NCBI RefSeq assembly: GCF_900444945.1
Contig: NZ_UFRM01000001.1
Span: forward strand, 1,312,501 to 1,376,500
Length of the DNA: 64,000 nucleotides
Source of the DNA: Actinobacillus lignieresii
Lineage (GTDB): Bacteria; Pseudomonadota; Gammaproteobacteria; Enterobacterales; Pasteurellaceae
Reading direction: 5' to 3'
Below, in pieces: positions 1 through 8,350 of this stretch. Numbering within the stretch: position 1 is the first letter of the stretch; each line of letters starts with the position of its first letter. Under the pieces are notes generated by a model. That model was not told where the DNA came from. It did no database searches and saw only the letters and a program-made list of their open reading frames with translations. Both the position numbers and the translations under genes were made by a program.

Positions 1-252
1 CATTTATATTCTAAATACTTGAATACTTGTGCCCTGTAAGTGTTAGGATTTCTCCCAGTTCAAAAGAACTATATATGTAGTACTGACGACATTCAGAAAA
101 ATTCACAACGAGCGAATTTTATCAAACACATGAATATTAAGTCAATAAAAATTCGGTAATTGTGAATTTTAATAACATAGATACAGCCGCTAGAGTCTTT
201 ATAATATACTCTGCAATCAGAACGAATATATAAATTTCATAAAAAAACAAGC
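1..252. other. AT-rich stretch, no gene recognised
   Basis: I see no convincing reading frame, RNA gene or repeat here. The stretch is AT-rich and lies downstream of the leftward lysR remnant. Confidence 0.5.
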
Positions 253-285
253 GGTCGATTTCCTGCAAAACCTTGCAAATCGACC
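253..285 (-). terminator. Inverted-repeat terminator with uptake signal
   Basis: GGTCGATTT (253-261) pairs with AAATCGACC (277-285). The left arm is part of an ACAAGCGGTC uptake signal. It sits just past the stop of the leftward lysR remnant, so it is probably that gene's old terminator. Confidence 0.6.
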
Positions 286-301
286 ACACTTTCTCTTTCC
301 C

Positions 302-490
302 CTACCAATCCCCCTTCCCCTCAAACTCTTCCACTAAAAAATCCACAAAGCTGCGGACGGTTTTGGGGAGTTGGCGGCGGGAGGGATAGACGGCGTACAC
401 TTGATAAGTCAGCATTTGCCAATCGGGTAACACAATTTGTAGTTGGTTATTTTTGGGCTGTTGTTCAATAAAATATGTTGGCAACATTAC
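302..490 (-). pseudogene. LysR-family regulator, C-terminal remnant
   Basis: The last ~60 residues read like the end of a LysR effector domain: MLPTYF, then VLPDW, then VYAVYPSRRQLPKTVRSFVDFL, a typical LysR C-terminus. Upstream of about position 490-505 the frame continues only as the antisense of an MFS transporter gene, so the DNA-binding half is gone. The LysR and MFS pieces meet back to back. This suggests they were once divergent neighbours and that one deletion removed both 5' ends and the promoter region between them. Non-functional. Confidence 0.75.
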
Positions 491-499
491 GATCATCTT

Positions 500-1381
500 C
501 TCTCCCAATATTGAAACGATGATTGTGCTTCGCATTGTGCAGGGTTTATCTTCGGCGGGAAGTGTGGTGATTTCTCGTGCGGTGGCGACAGATTTATATC
601 GTGGGCACGAGATGACACGATTCTTCGGTTTATTAATGGCAATCAACGGCATCGCCCCGATTATTTCCCCTGTGTTGGGTAGTGTGTTATTAGAAGTGGT
701 AAGTTGGAAAGGTATTTTCGCCTTTTTAGCATTGATTGGCGTGATCGTTACGCTATTTAGCTTGCGATTACGAGAAAGCCTAAAACCTGAAAATCGCTTA
801 CAAGGCTCAATTTGGGCAACATTCGGCACCTTTGGTAACATCATTAAAAACCACCAGTTTATGCGTTATGTTGGGATTGAAAGTTTCCTCTTTGCTGGAA
901 TGTTTGCTTATATCGCCGCATCGCCTTTTACTCTACAAAGCGTTTATGGCTTATCCGCTTTGGCATTTAGCCTGTGCTTCGGTGCAAATGGCGCAGCGTT
1001 GGCGATTAGTTCTGCCGTAGGGAGTAAATTTTCTAATGCAACCTCTTTACGCCTTGGCGATTCGGTTTTAGTATCACCGCCTTTTACACCGCTGTAATGC
1101 TAGTTATTCAGCCTGATTGGCTTTGGGTGGAACTTGGCTTCTTCGCAATGCTATTCGTTACAGGCTTACCGCTACCAGCGATTTCTGCCTTAGCAATGGA
1201 AAGTGAGCGCCAATATGCAGGTGCAGCTTCAGCCTTGCTTGGCTGCACACCGTTTTTACTCGGTGGCATTGTTTCGCCATTAGTGGGCGTGGGCGATATT
1301 TTTATCGCAAGTGCAATGGTGATTATCATTTGCTCAATTATCGCCTTACTCATTTATTGGCGAGCGAAAAGAGAGCTATAA
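500..1381 (+). pseudogene. Bcr/CflA-type MFS drug efflux transporter, 5'-truncated and frameshifted
   Basis: The frame starts inside the family, at ETMIVLRIVQGL followed by VISRAVATDLY, which is the TM4/motif region of Bcr/CflA drug:H+ antiporters. The first three or so helices are missing at the lysR junction (about 490-505). A second lesion lies near 1050-1063. The first frame ends at 1097, but homology shifts to another frame (FSITAFYTAVMLVIQ) and continues to 1381 through the last helices. Hydrophobic segments otherwise look normal. Both lesions make a working transporter unlikely. Confidence 0.8.
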
Positions 1382-1410
1382 GGTTTTCAATTCAGCCGTT
1401 CTTATCCTAA

Positions 1411-1457
1411 AAAAGCGGTCAAATTTCGCAAAATTTTTACGAAATTTGACCGCTTTT
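1411..1457. terminator. Bidirectional terminator
   Basis: AAAAGCGGTCAAATTTCG (1411-1428) and its exact complement (1440-1457) form an 18-bp stem with uptake-signal cores in the arms. It lies between the converging MFS remnant and the MBL-fold gene. Confidence 0.8.
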
Positions 1458-1479
1458 GAAAGGGATTACCTATATCGAA

Positions 1480-2328
1480 TTAGTATTTCAACACTTCGCC
1501 TTCAGTTGGCACAGCCACTTGTTTCAAGCCTTTCGCTTTCACAAATTCACGCATATCTTTTGTGCTGACTGTTGCGTGGTTTACCGCGTCCATATGCACA
1601 GTAACGATGTCTGCTTTCGGTACGGCTTGACGCATTTTCGCTACATCTTCTTTACCCATAATGATCGCACCTTTTGGCTCTAACATTTCCGCACGACCGG
1701 TGTTCATTACGATCACTTCAGGTTTGAAATCTTCTAATGCATTATCTACAGATTGATTCCAAATCGTATCGCCTACAACGTACGTTGTTTTCTCGCCTTT
1801 CGCTTCCATCACAAAGCCCATCGCATCACCTAACATTTCCGCTAACATTGGGTTTGCGTACATTGCGTCTGTACCGTGCTGCCCACCTTTAACACGTGTT
1901 AATTTCACATCGTTAAATTCAGTGTGGTTGCCCACTACACGCACATCTTTAAAACCTTGACCACGAATGATTTTCGCATCGTCTGCATTTTGTACGAAAA
2001 TCGGTAAATCTTTTGGTAATTTCTCTTGAGCCGCTTTATCCCAGTGGTCATCGTGCGTGTGAGTAACGATAACCGCTTGCACACCTTTAATTACATCTTC
2101 CGCTGATTGTTTCATATCAATCAATGGGTTACGTTTTTCAAAGTTCACTGTGCCAGCAAAACCTTCATAAGCACCTTTAGTTGCTAAATATGGATCAACT
2201 AAGAATGTTGTGCCTGCGTAGTTGATTTTTGCTGTCGCATTACGGACGTGTTGATATTCCATTGCTGACGCTGAATTTGCTACGAATAAACCTAATGTTA
2301 ATGCTGATAAAGTTGCTTTTAATTTCAT
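1480..2328 (-). CDS. Exported MBL-fold metallo-hydrolase
   Basis: 282 aa. An N-terminal signal peptide of about 22 residues (ending ANSASA) indicates export to the periplasm. The metallo-beta-lactamase fold is shown by the metal-binding motif THTHDDH near residues 89-95, a later GGQHGTD loop, VVGDT near residue 185 and an HMDAVNH segment. It resembles the UlaG/MBL-fold hydrolase group; the substrate is unknown. It is transcribed away from a GlxA/AraC-type regulator gene at 2510, about 180 bp apart, which may control it. Confidence 0.8.
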   Translation of the reverse strand: MKLKATLSALTLGLFVANSASAMEYQHVRNATAKINYAGTTFLVDPYLATKGAYEGFAGTVNFEKRNPLIDMKQSAEDVIKGVQAVIVTHTHDDHWDKAAQEKLPKDLPIFVQNADDAKIIRGQGFKDVRVVGNHTEFNDVKLTRVKGGQHGTDAMYANPMLAEMLGDAMGFVMEAKGEKTTYVVGDTIWNQSVDNALEDFKPEVIVMNTGRAEMLEPKGAIIMGKEDVAKMRQAVPKADIVTVHMDAVNHATVSTKDMREFVKAKGLKQVAVPTEGEVLKY

Positions 2329-2509
2329 TTGTTACCTCTGTTGTAAAAATTTTTTAAAAAATGACCGCTTGTTGCGATGTAGGGTATTTTAATGAAAATC
2401 ACGTCTTGCAAAATAGGCAATATTGCCATTTATCGAAAGGATTTTGCCATTCTTTTATGTTGTTATGTTAAAATCGACAATATCTTCTACTCGATAAAGC
2501 GATTTTTAA

Positions 2510-3457
2510 ATGAACACACCACCTCGCCTTGCTTTATACGCCCAAAATGGCTACAACGATTTTATTTTTAATATTCCCTTTTCGCTGTTTCAAGCGGAGT
2601 ATGACGGCAAAAAGCTGTTTGATTTTCAAATTGTGAGTGATAACGGCAAGCCAATCATTAGTCAATTAGGAATGAAACTTACACCACACGGCGACTTAGA
2701 TAATTTAGACAACGTGGATATTATTGTGATTTCAGGCTGGGTTGGCGAAAAACCGTCTAAAAAGTTTATTCAGAAATTGCAAACACATCATAAAAACAAT
2801 AAGAAAATCATTGCCTTATGCTATGGCACATTTGGGTTGGCGTGGGCGGATATTTTGCAAGAAAAAACGGTTGTTACCCATTGGGCAGGCGAGAACGAAT
2901 TTAGAGAAAAATTCCAATCAGTTCAATTAGATAGTAATAGGCTTTATATTGATGACGGCAATATTTTGACTTCCGCAGGGGCGTACGCAGGTATGGACTG
3001 TTGTTTGTATTTTGTGCGGTCATTATATGGCACAAAAGTTGCCAACACGCTCGCTAGAATGTTTGTTACCGCCCCACAACGAGAGGGCGGACAAGCACAG
3101 TTTAGCGATATTTCGCCCATCAGCCACGTTAAAAATGAAAAAATTGACCAATTATTGCAGTTTTTAAGTGAAAATTTGGCGGACAATCATCGCCTTGACG
3201 ATTTGGCAAATCGTATCCATTTGTCCAAACGCAGCTTTAACCGCCATTTTAAGGCAGCAACCAATTTAACTTTATCTGAATGGTTGATCGCCAAACGCCT
3301 CACGTTAGCACAAACGCTGTTGGAAAATGGCGATGACGATATGGAACGTATCGCCCAAAAAGCAGGCTTTGGCACAGCGAGCAATCTGCGAATACACTTT
3401 AAAGATCGGTTTGGCGTATCTCCGCAAACCTGGCGGAAAAGTTTTGGTACGGCTTAA
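2510..3457 (+). CDS. GlxA-family (DJ-1/PfpI + AraC) transcriptional regulator
   Basis: 315 aa. Residues about 1-180 form a DJ-1/PfpI-like domain with the nucleophile-elbow-like ALCYGTFGLA segment. Residues about 210-315 hold two AraC helix-turn-helices, including RLDDLANRIHLSKRSFNRHF and the conserved IAQKAGFGTASNLRIHFKDR stretch. This architecture is the GlxA family, usually activators or repressors of adjacent catabolic or detoxification genes. It is divergent from the exported MBL hydrolase. The ligand cannot be read from the sequence. Confidence 0.85.
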   Translation: MNTPPRLALYAQNGYNDFIFNIPFSLFQAEYDGKKLFDFQIVSDNGKPIISQLGMKLTPHGDLDNLDNVDIIVISGWVGEKPSKKFIQKLQTHHKNNKKIIALCYGTFGLAWADILQEKTVVTHWAGENEFREKFQSVQLDSNRLYIDDGNILTSAGAYAGMDCCLYFVRSLYGTKVANTLARMFVTAPQREGGQAQFSDISPISHVKNEKIDQLLQFLSENLADNHRLDDLANRIHLSKRSFNRHFKAATNLTLSEWLIAKRLTLAQTLLENGDDDMERIAQKAGFGTASNLRIHFKDRFGVSPQTWRKSFGTA

Positions 3458-3467
3458 TGAAATACGC

Positions 3468-3745
3468 CTAATGCTCTTTACACGCCCATTCCGTTACCAC
3501 CAACTTCATTACCGCAATGCGTTTGAGTTCGTTTTCTTCAAACTGCCAATCGGATTTGCCAGTGTAATGAGCCATTAAGTATTGAAGTGCGGTAATTTTT
3601 TCTTCTCTTTCTTCAAGTAGTGAAATTTCGCCTTTGCCAATAATGCTTTGGTAGCGGAAAGAATAGTGGCGGGCGATGTCAGCGTGGACAATTTCGTTTT
3701 TGCATTGTTGTTCTCATTGTGTTTTCAAATTGACAGTCAGTGTAA
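3468..3745 (-). pseudogene. Pyridoxamine 5'-phosphate oxidase-like (NimA-type) flavoprotein remnant
   Basis: Reading leftward, the frame ends MKLVVTEWACKEH and before that has HADIARHYSFRYQSIIGKGE, typical of the C-terminal half of the NimA/flavin-nucleotide-binding family. An in-frame TGA interrupts it at 3714-3716, and the N-terminal half with the FMN-binding start is not found upstream. The stop falls right after the regulator gene, tail to tail. A Haemophilus-type AAGTGCGGT uptake core lies inside it (3585). I regard it as a decayed fragment. Confidence 0.6.
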
Positions 3746-3858
3746 AACAGGAACTGGGAAATTTCCAACCACGTACCGCTATTGGCGAATTATTTAATAT
3801 TTTTCTAATTCACATCAGCCCAATGAATAGCGGAGAATCTTTGGGGGAATAGATAAAA

Positions 3859-3894
3859 AAGCGGTGGTAAATCTCCAACAATTTACCACCGCTT
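3859..3894. terminator. Inverted-repeat terminator
   Basis: AAGCGGTGGTAAAT (3859-3872) pairs exactly with 3881-3894. It follows the stop of the leftward membrane-protein gene. Confidence 0.7.
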
Positions 3895-3899
3895 GCACA

Positions 3900-4751
3900 T
3901 CAAACTTCCACCCGTTTGCCGATGTCTTTGAGGTTGGAAAATTCTTCGAGTAATCTTGGGGCGTCGTCAAGGCTGATTGCGAATGTCCAAAGGTAGGTGA
4001 TGACGGCATAGATATGCCCTGCTTGCACGCCATTAGTGGTGGCAAGCTGAACAACGGTTACGCCAAACAAAATAGCGGACGCTATGCCAATCCATAAGTA
4101 GCCCATTGCCTCTCGGTTGAAAAGGCGGATTCGCAATTTCGCTAACAGATCGTAGTGTTTATCGAGCTGATAAGGCTCGCTTTTTTCGATCACTTGCACT
4201 TCTCTTTCCAAACGATTATTGAGCTTTAAATAGAGCAGATCGTTGGTTTTAGCGTATTTTGGCAGCAAGATTGTGAAAAATAGCAAAATGCCAAATGCCG
4301 TAACACCTGCCCAAAATTCGATGATCAGCAACATAACTGCCGCCCCGATAATCGAGAAACCAGACATTATCAATATAGGTAAATGTTGCTCAAAAAAGTC
4401 CACAAACTGACGAGATAATGCCACTCGTGCGGTAATCGCAGACGTATCCAAACCTTTCTCACGCTGGCTTAGCACCACAGGTACGGCAAGTTCCGCATAA
4501 ATGCGAGCGAAGGCTCGGGTGTCCACCGCACGACGTGTCGCCCCTATGCCCCAAATGACAAGCACTACCAATGAATAAGTGAGCGACAGCCAAATATCGC
4601 CCTGCATCATCGCATTGACGGCAAAACTGCCGAACAGCGGATAGGTCAAAAACAGTGTGTTTTCAAGAGCAACCAAGAAAAAAGTGCCGAGTAGCCGTTT
4701 TTTGTTATTTTTCGCAATAGATTTCAAATTTTCAATCGCATTCGCTTGCAT
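3900..4751 (-). CDS. ABC transporter six-transmembrane-domain protein without ATPase domain
   Basis: 283 aa, with about six predicted membrane helices (for example LLGTFFLVALENTLFLTYPLF, SLTYSLVVLVIWGIG, GVTAFGILLFFTILLP, YLWIGIASAILFGVTVV). It resembles the ABC_membrane_3 family, proteins with an exporter-like membrane domain but no nucleotide-binding domain. No Walker motifs are present here or downstream. One base separates it from the upstream MarR gene, so they form an operon and the MarR protein likely controls it. Transport role and substrate are unknown. Confidence 0.7.
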   Translation of the reverse strand: MQANAIENLKSIAKNNKKRLLGTFFLVALENTLFLTYPLFGSFAVNAMMQGDIWLSLTYSLVVLVIWGIGATRRAVDTRAFARIYAELAVPVVLSQREKGLDTSAITARVALSRQFVDFFEQHLPILIMSGFSIIGAAVMLLIIEFWAGVTAFGILLFFTILLPKYAKTNDLLYLKLNNRLEREVQVIEKSEPYQLDKHYDLLAKLRIRLFNREAMGYLWIGIASAILFGVTVVQLATTNGVQAGHIYAVITYLWTFAISLDDAPRLLEEFSNLKDIGKRVEV

Positions 4752-4752
4752 T

Positions 4753-5175
4753 TTAAGCCCCTAAATTTCGGTTTAATACTCGGTGTAGTGCTTGTAACTC
4801 TTTGACTAATAAGGCTAATTTTTCTTCGCCAAATTCCACCGCACTTTGGCTTTCCAGTGCAGTTTGCTCAGCGATAATCGGTTCAATTTTCGCCTTACCT
4901 TGTTCCGTCAAGCGGAGTAATTTGCCTCGTTTATCATTTGGATTAGCTTCGGTCGCCAACCAACCTCGCTCAATCAGTTGCTTACAGACAAAAGAAATCG
5001 TCTGTTTCGGTAAACACCATTCTTCACAAATCGTTTTTTGCGAACATTGCTCGTTGTGATAAACCGAGTACAGCACAAAATACTCATTCTCTGGTAAACC
5101 GTTCTTCTTCGCCCATTGCACATAAATATCCAACGTTTTCGCCATTGTTTCAGCGAGTAAATCTATGTTGTTCAT
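4753..5175 (-). CDS. MarR-family transcriptional regulator
   Basis: 140 aa. It is a winged-helix MarR protein: the helix-turn-helix is around residues 50-80 (TICEEWCLPKQTISFVCKQL) and the wing is at PNDKRGKLLRLTEQG. It is the first gene of a two-gene operon with the ABC-type membrane protein. Twin 16-bp palindromes overlap and follow its predicted promoter, so autorepression is very likely. A Haemophilus-type uptake core lies inside the gene (4838-4846, reverse). The inducer is unknown. Confidence 0.85.
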   Translation of the reverse strand: MNNIDLLAETMAKTLDIYVQWAKKNGLPENEYFVLYSVYHNEQCSQKTICEEWCLPKQTISFVCKQLIERGWLATEANPNDKRGKLLRLTEQGKAKIEPIIAEQTALESQSAVEFGEEKLALLVKELQALHRVLNRNLGA

Positions 5176-5192
5176 TCGTTATTTCCTAAAAA

Positions 5193-5245
5193 AGTCCAAA
5201 ATAAGACTATGCTGGTTATTTTAGTCTTATTTTGGACTTTTTCAA
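5193..5245 (-). promoter_or_regulatory. marR promoter with two MarR-type operators
   Basis: Two 16-bp palindromes, AGTCCAAAATAAGACT (5193-5208) and its reverse complement (5223-5238), lie with centres 30 bp apart, about three helical turns. On the minus strand a -35 TTGAAA (5240-5245) and a -10 TAAAAT (5218-5223) are spaced 16 bp. One operator therefore lies in the spacer and the other just downstream. This fits self-repression of the marR operon. Confidence 0.7.
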
Positions 5246-5379
5246 GTATTTTTAGGTTGATGATAAGAGACAGTTCTGTACGGTCAATTTCCGCTAATAT
5301 TTCAAACAATGCTTCATGTCAGCTACTAATAAGTGGAGGAAGACTTTTGGGAGGCGGAGTAAAATAACCTCCCTTTTGG

Positions 5380-5478
5380 TTGGAGTTATCATTCCAATTT
5401 ATTAATAAAAACAAAGAATTGGAATTATACTTCCAATTATGCTAAATTAGCATTAATTTAGAACTACATTTCCAATTT
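5380..5478 (+). repeat. Three operator-like repeats at exact 39-bp spacing
   Basis: Three 21-bp copies start at 5380, 5419 and 5458. The pattern is TTGGAA-N6-TTCCAATT; copy 2 is a perfect palindrome and copies 1 and 3 carry one to three changes. A separate 7-1-7 palindrome (ATGCTAAATTAGCAT) lies at 5439-5453. The last copy ends 3 bp before the ATG of the ATPase gene. They probably bind a regulator of that gene, possibly its own product. The rest of 5246-5379 shows nothing else I recognise. Confidence 0.7.
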
Positions 5479-5481
5479 ATT

Positions 5482-6675
5482 ATGATTATACGTAATCAAT
5501 ACCTCCAGCAACTGATTCAGTTCAAAGATACTGACTTCATAAAAGTGATTTCCGGTGTTCGCCGTTCAGGGAAATCTATATTGCTAATGCAATATCAAGA
5601 TTATTTACAAAACCAAGGCATACAAGCGGAAAATATTATCTACCTCAATTTTGAGAGTTTTGAATACCAATGGGTAAAAAATGCCGATGATTTTCAAGCA
5701 CTTATTACGCAAAAAATCCCCAACAATTCAGATAAAATCTATTTTCTGATTGATGAAATCCAATTTGTTGAAAATTGGCAAAAAATTATCAATGCGGTGC
5801 GAGTCAGCTTTAATACTGATATTGTGATTACTGGCTCTAATGCGAATTTGCTTTCTGGAGAATTAGCAACGCTATTGAGTGGTCGTTATGTGGAAATTAA
5901 GGTTTACCCACTATCATTCAAAGAGTTTTTGCAGGCAAAAAATATCGATCCGCAATCACGATTGGTCGATCAGGCTTATGTGGAATATGAAAAATATGGC
6001 GGTTTTCCGAGTGTAGTATTGGCTGATGAGATGCTGAAAGACACAATTTTATCGGGTATTTTTGATTCTATTGTGCTAAACGACATTGCTCATCGAGCTG
6101 GTGTTCGAGATACACATATTCTAAAAAATGTGATTTTATTTTTGGCTGACAATGTTGGGCAATTGGTGAACCCAAGCAAAATTAGTAACACGCTAACTTC
6201 TGAACGAGTACCCACCTCTAACCATACGATCAATAAATATTTGGAATTATTGGAAAATGCGTTCCTGTTTTACAAAGCAAAACAATACGATATTCGGGGT
6301 AAGGGCTATCTAAAAACCAATGCTAAATATTTTATCGCAGATAATGGTTTACGCCGTTATGCCATTGGACAAAAAGATGCAAATTATGCAAATCGATTGG
6401 AAAATATTGTCTTTTTGGAATTATTAAGACGTGGGTACATTGTAGATGTCGGCAAATTAGATAGCAAAGAAATCGACTTTATCGCCCGTAAAGCGGATGA
6501 AATCTTGTATGTGCAAGTTGCCTACGATATCCCCAACAACACACATGAAACTGACAATTTGCTACATATTCGTGACAATTACCGCAAAATCCTAATTACA
6601 GGCAGATACCAGCCAGAAAAAGAGATTGACGGTGTACCAGTAGTATATGTGGTGGATTGGCTATTAAATGAATAA
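5482..6675 (+). CDS. AAA-type ATPase with DUF4143 domain
   Basis: 397 aa. The AAA_14 domain has Walker A GVRRSGKS (residues about 25-32), Walker B YFLIDEIQ (about 91-98) and a sensor-like ITGSNANLL. The C-terminal DUF4143 domain ends with the nuclease-like ENIVFLELLRRGY and KEIDFIARK segments. The family is widespread, scattered between strains and of unknown role. The ATG has no clear Shine-Dalgarno and sits against the third 39-bp-spaced repeat. A truncated ATPase fragment follows 27 bp downstream. Confidence 0.85.
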   Translation: MIIRNQYLQQLIQFKDTDFIKVISGVRRSGKSILLMQYQDYLQNQGIQAENIIYLNFESFEYQWVKNADDFQALITQKIPNNSDKIYFLIDEIQFVENWQKIINAVRVSFNTDIVITGSNANLLSGELATLLSGRYVEIKVYPLSFKEFLQAKNIDPQSRLVDQAYVEYEKYGGFPSVVLADEMLKDTILSGIFDSIVLNDIAHRAGVRDTHILKNVILFLADNVGQLVNPSKISNTLTSERVPTSNHTINKYLELLENAFLFYKAKQYDIRGKGYLKTNAKYFIADNGLRRYAIGQKDANYANRLENIVFLELLRRGYIVDVGKLDSKEIDFIARKADEILYVQVAYDIPNNTHETDNLLHIRDNYRKILITGRYQPEKEIDGVPVVYVVDWLLNE

Positions 6676-6702
6676 CTACTATTTTTATTTAATGAATTAA
6701 AT

Positions 6703-6849
6703 ATGAATGAACTTGAAATACCTAAAAAATCTGAATCAGCCATTGAGCAAGAAAAGCTTGTCTTATCAGAAGGTTCTACAACAATTATTATCGGTGCTAA
6801 CGGTACTGGCAAGACAAGATTAGCTGTTTATATTGAAGAACAAAAATAG
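6703..6849 (+). pseudogene. Truncated AAA ATPase N-terminus
   Basis: 48 codons from ATG to TAG. The frame contains a good Walker A (GANGTGKTRL) at residues 31-40 and then stops after AVYIEEQK, so only the start of an ATPase remains. No continuation is seen before the hairpin at 6921. It follows the DUF4143 gene by 27 bp and could once have been its partner. Confidence 0.55.
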
Positions 6850-6920
6850 CATTTTGCTCACTATTTCAAATAGTTTTAAAAATCAGGGAAATTAAACTAT
6901 TTGTGAATATAACTACTAAA

Positions 6921-6974
6921 CAAAACCGTTCATTACTATCAAACACTTTTGTTCATTAGTAATGAACGGTTTTG
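6921..6974. terminator. Strong inverted-repeat terminator
   Basis: CAAAACCGTTCATTACT (6921-6937) is exactly complementary to 6958-6974, with a 20-nt loop and A/T runs on both sides. It separates the rightward ATPase region from the leftward GST gene. Confidence 0.7.
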
Positions 6975-7041
6975 CTTTCTTGACATACGCTCCAAATAAC
7001 AAGTAGTCATAAATCCCCAACAATTTACGACCGCTTGTCTT

Positions 7042-7668
7042 TTAGAATCGACTCAACTCCAATCCGCCAGCTGTTTTCTCATTCGCTTTGAGATAAGCTG
7101 GATGGGTTTCGATTTGTTCGAGGTAATGTATGATATTTGGGTAATCCGCTTTGTTCACATAGTTTAGGCCCCATTGTAGTGGGAAGCTTAACGAAAAATC
7201 TGCGCCGGTGAGTTGTTCGCCTACGATCCAAGTTTTGCCTTCTAACGATTTTTCTACGTGATTGAAATATAAACCCACTTGCGCATTGGCGTATTGGGCG
7301 AAGTCGCCTAAATCACCTTTCTTCGACACTAACGCCAGTAAGTTTGCGGAGAACATTGAGGCTGAAATCGCTAGCCAGTAAACGTAATTAGAATAAGCAT
7401 CGGTTTTGTGTGCTGGGGTGAAGCGGTTTTCAGTATCATAACGATCAAGCAAGTGTTGGATAATCGCATTGCCTTCCGCTAACACTAAATCGCCGTCTTG
7501 TAACACAGGTGCTTTGCCGAGTGGGTGTTGCGCTTTTAGTTCTTCTGGTGCGAATCCAGTGCCTTCTAAGCGGTCATAAATTTTGAGTTCGTAATCCACG
7601 CCTAAGGCTTCAAGCAACCATACGATACGGTGTGAACAAGATTGTTTTAAATAGTGTAATGTGATCAT
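7042..7668 (-). CDS. Glutathione S-transferase
   Basis: 208 aa from the ATG at 7668, preceded by a GAGGAG-type ribosome site; a longer frame to 7695 lacks one. The thioredoxin-like N-terminal domain has YLKQSCSHRIVWLLE and the GSH-binding cis-Pro/ESxA-like region GKAPVLQDGDLVLAEGNAI. A helical C-terminal domain follows. It likely conjugates glutathione to electrophiles in the cytoplasm, in keeping with the redox genes around it. It is divergent from the SnoaL-like gene. Confidence 0.85.
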   Translation of the reverse strand: MITLHYLKQSCSHRIVWLLEALGVDYELKIYDRLEGTGFAPEELKAQHPLGKAPVLQDGDLVLAEGNAIIQHLLDRYDTENRFTPAHKTDAYSNYVYWLAISASMFSANLLALVSKKGDLGDFAQYANAQVGLYFNHVEKSLEGKTWIVGEQLTGADFSLSFPLQWGLNYVNKADYPNIIHYLEQIETHPAYLKANEKTAGGLELSRF

Positions 7669-7824
7669 CGTTATTCTCCTCGATAACATTATCAATGAAT
7701 TACAAATTATGTAGATTTGTAAGTTTTTCTTAAAAGTGTATGAAGTTATTTGCTAATTGTTAATTTGTATTAAATGGAATATCATTTTATCTCACTATTC
7801 AACAGTATAATGTAAACAGGATCT

Positions 7825-8241
7825 ATGATGAGTTTTCAAAAAGAGCAAATGCAACGTTTTCAAACTGCAATCAACACTGCTGATGAAGCATTAATGTGTG
7901 AGTTAGTGGCTGACGATGCCCCATTTTATACACCAATGTTCCCTGAACCAATGGTTGGCGGAAAAGGTTATTTAGCGATTGTTCATTTATTCCGCCAAAG
8001 CTTCCCTGATGTTCAATGGCAAGCCGAAGCAATGGTCGAAGAAGACAATATCGTTGCGGTGCAATGGCTATGCACAGGCACTCACTTAGGCGATTTTATG
8101 GGTAAAGCCCCTACGGGGAATAAATTCGCAACACGCATAATGAATTTTTATTACTTCAATGAACAAGGCAAAATTATCAACGATGTAGCAGCAGAAGGCT
8201 TGATTAAAATCATTGAAACCGTCGGTTTGTTAAGACGCTAA
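7825..8241 (+). CDS. SnoaL-like / ester cyclase family protein
   Basis: 138 aa with the NTF2-like cone fold typical of SnoaL-like polyketide-cyclase relatives: an N-terminal helix (FQTAINTADEALM), then PFYTPMFPEPMVGGKGYLAIVHLFRQSFPDVQW and a beta sheet ending NFYYFNEQGKI. In non-polyketide bacteria these proteins have no settled function. The start is ATG 7825 or 7828, behind AGGA. A terminator follows at 8285-8314. Confidence 0.75.
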   Translation: MMSFQKEQMQRFQTAINTADEALMCELVADDAPFYTPMFPEPMVGGKGYLAIVHLFRQSFPDVQWQAEAMVEEDNIVAVQWLCTGTHLGDFMGKAPTGNKFATRIMNFYYFNEQGKIINDVAAEGLIKIIETVGLLRR

Positions 8242-8284
8242 TTTTTCCTTCATTTATGTTTATTACAAAGAATACTAATCCAAA

Positions 8285-8314
8285 CGGTCGTAAATTTTCC
8301 ACAATTTACGACCG
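8285..8314 (+). terminator. Terminator after the SnoaL-like gene
   Basis: CGGTCGTAAAT (8285-8295) pairs with ATTTACGACCG (8304-8314), followed by a T-rich run. Confidence 0.75.
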
Positions 8315-8350
8315 ATTATTTTTTATTCCAACTTTACTTCCCCTACACGT

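Noticed and set aside
302..844. 180-aa leftward open frame
   Set aside because: Only its last ~60 residues are LysR-like; the rest is the antisense of an MFS transporter gene. It is a fusion created by the deletion, so I annotated just the remnant.
5439..5453. 7-1-7 palindrome ATGCTAAATTAGCAT as a Fur-type box
   Set aside because: It is a clean palindrome but its bases do not match Fur or another operator I know; noted only as part of the repeat region.
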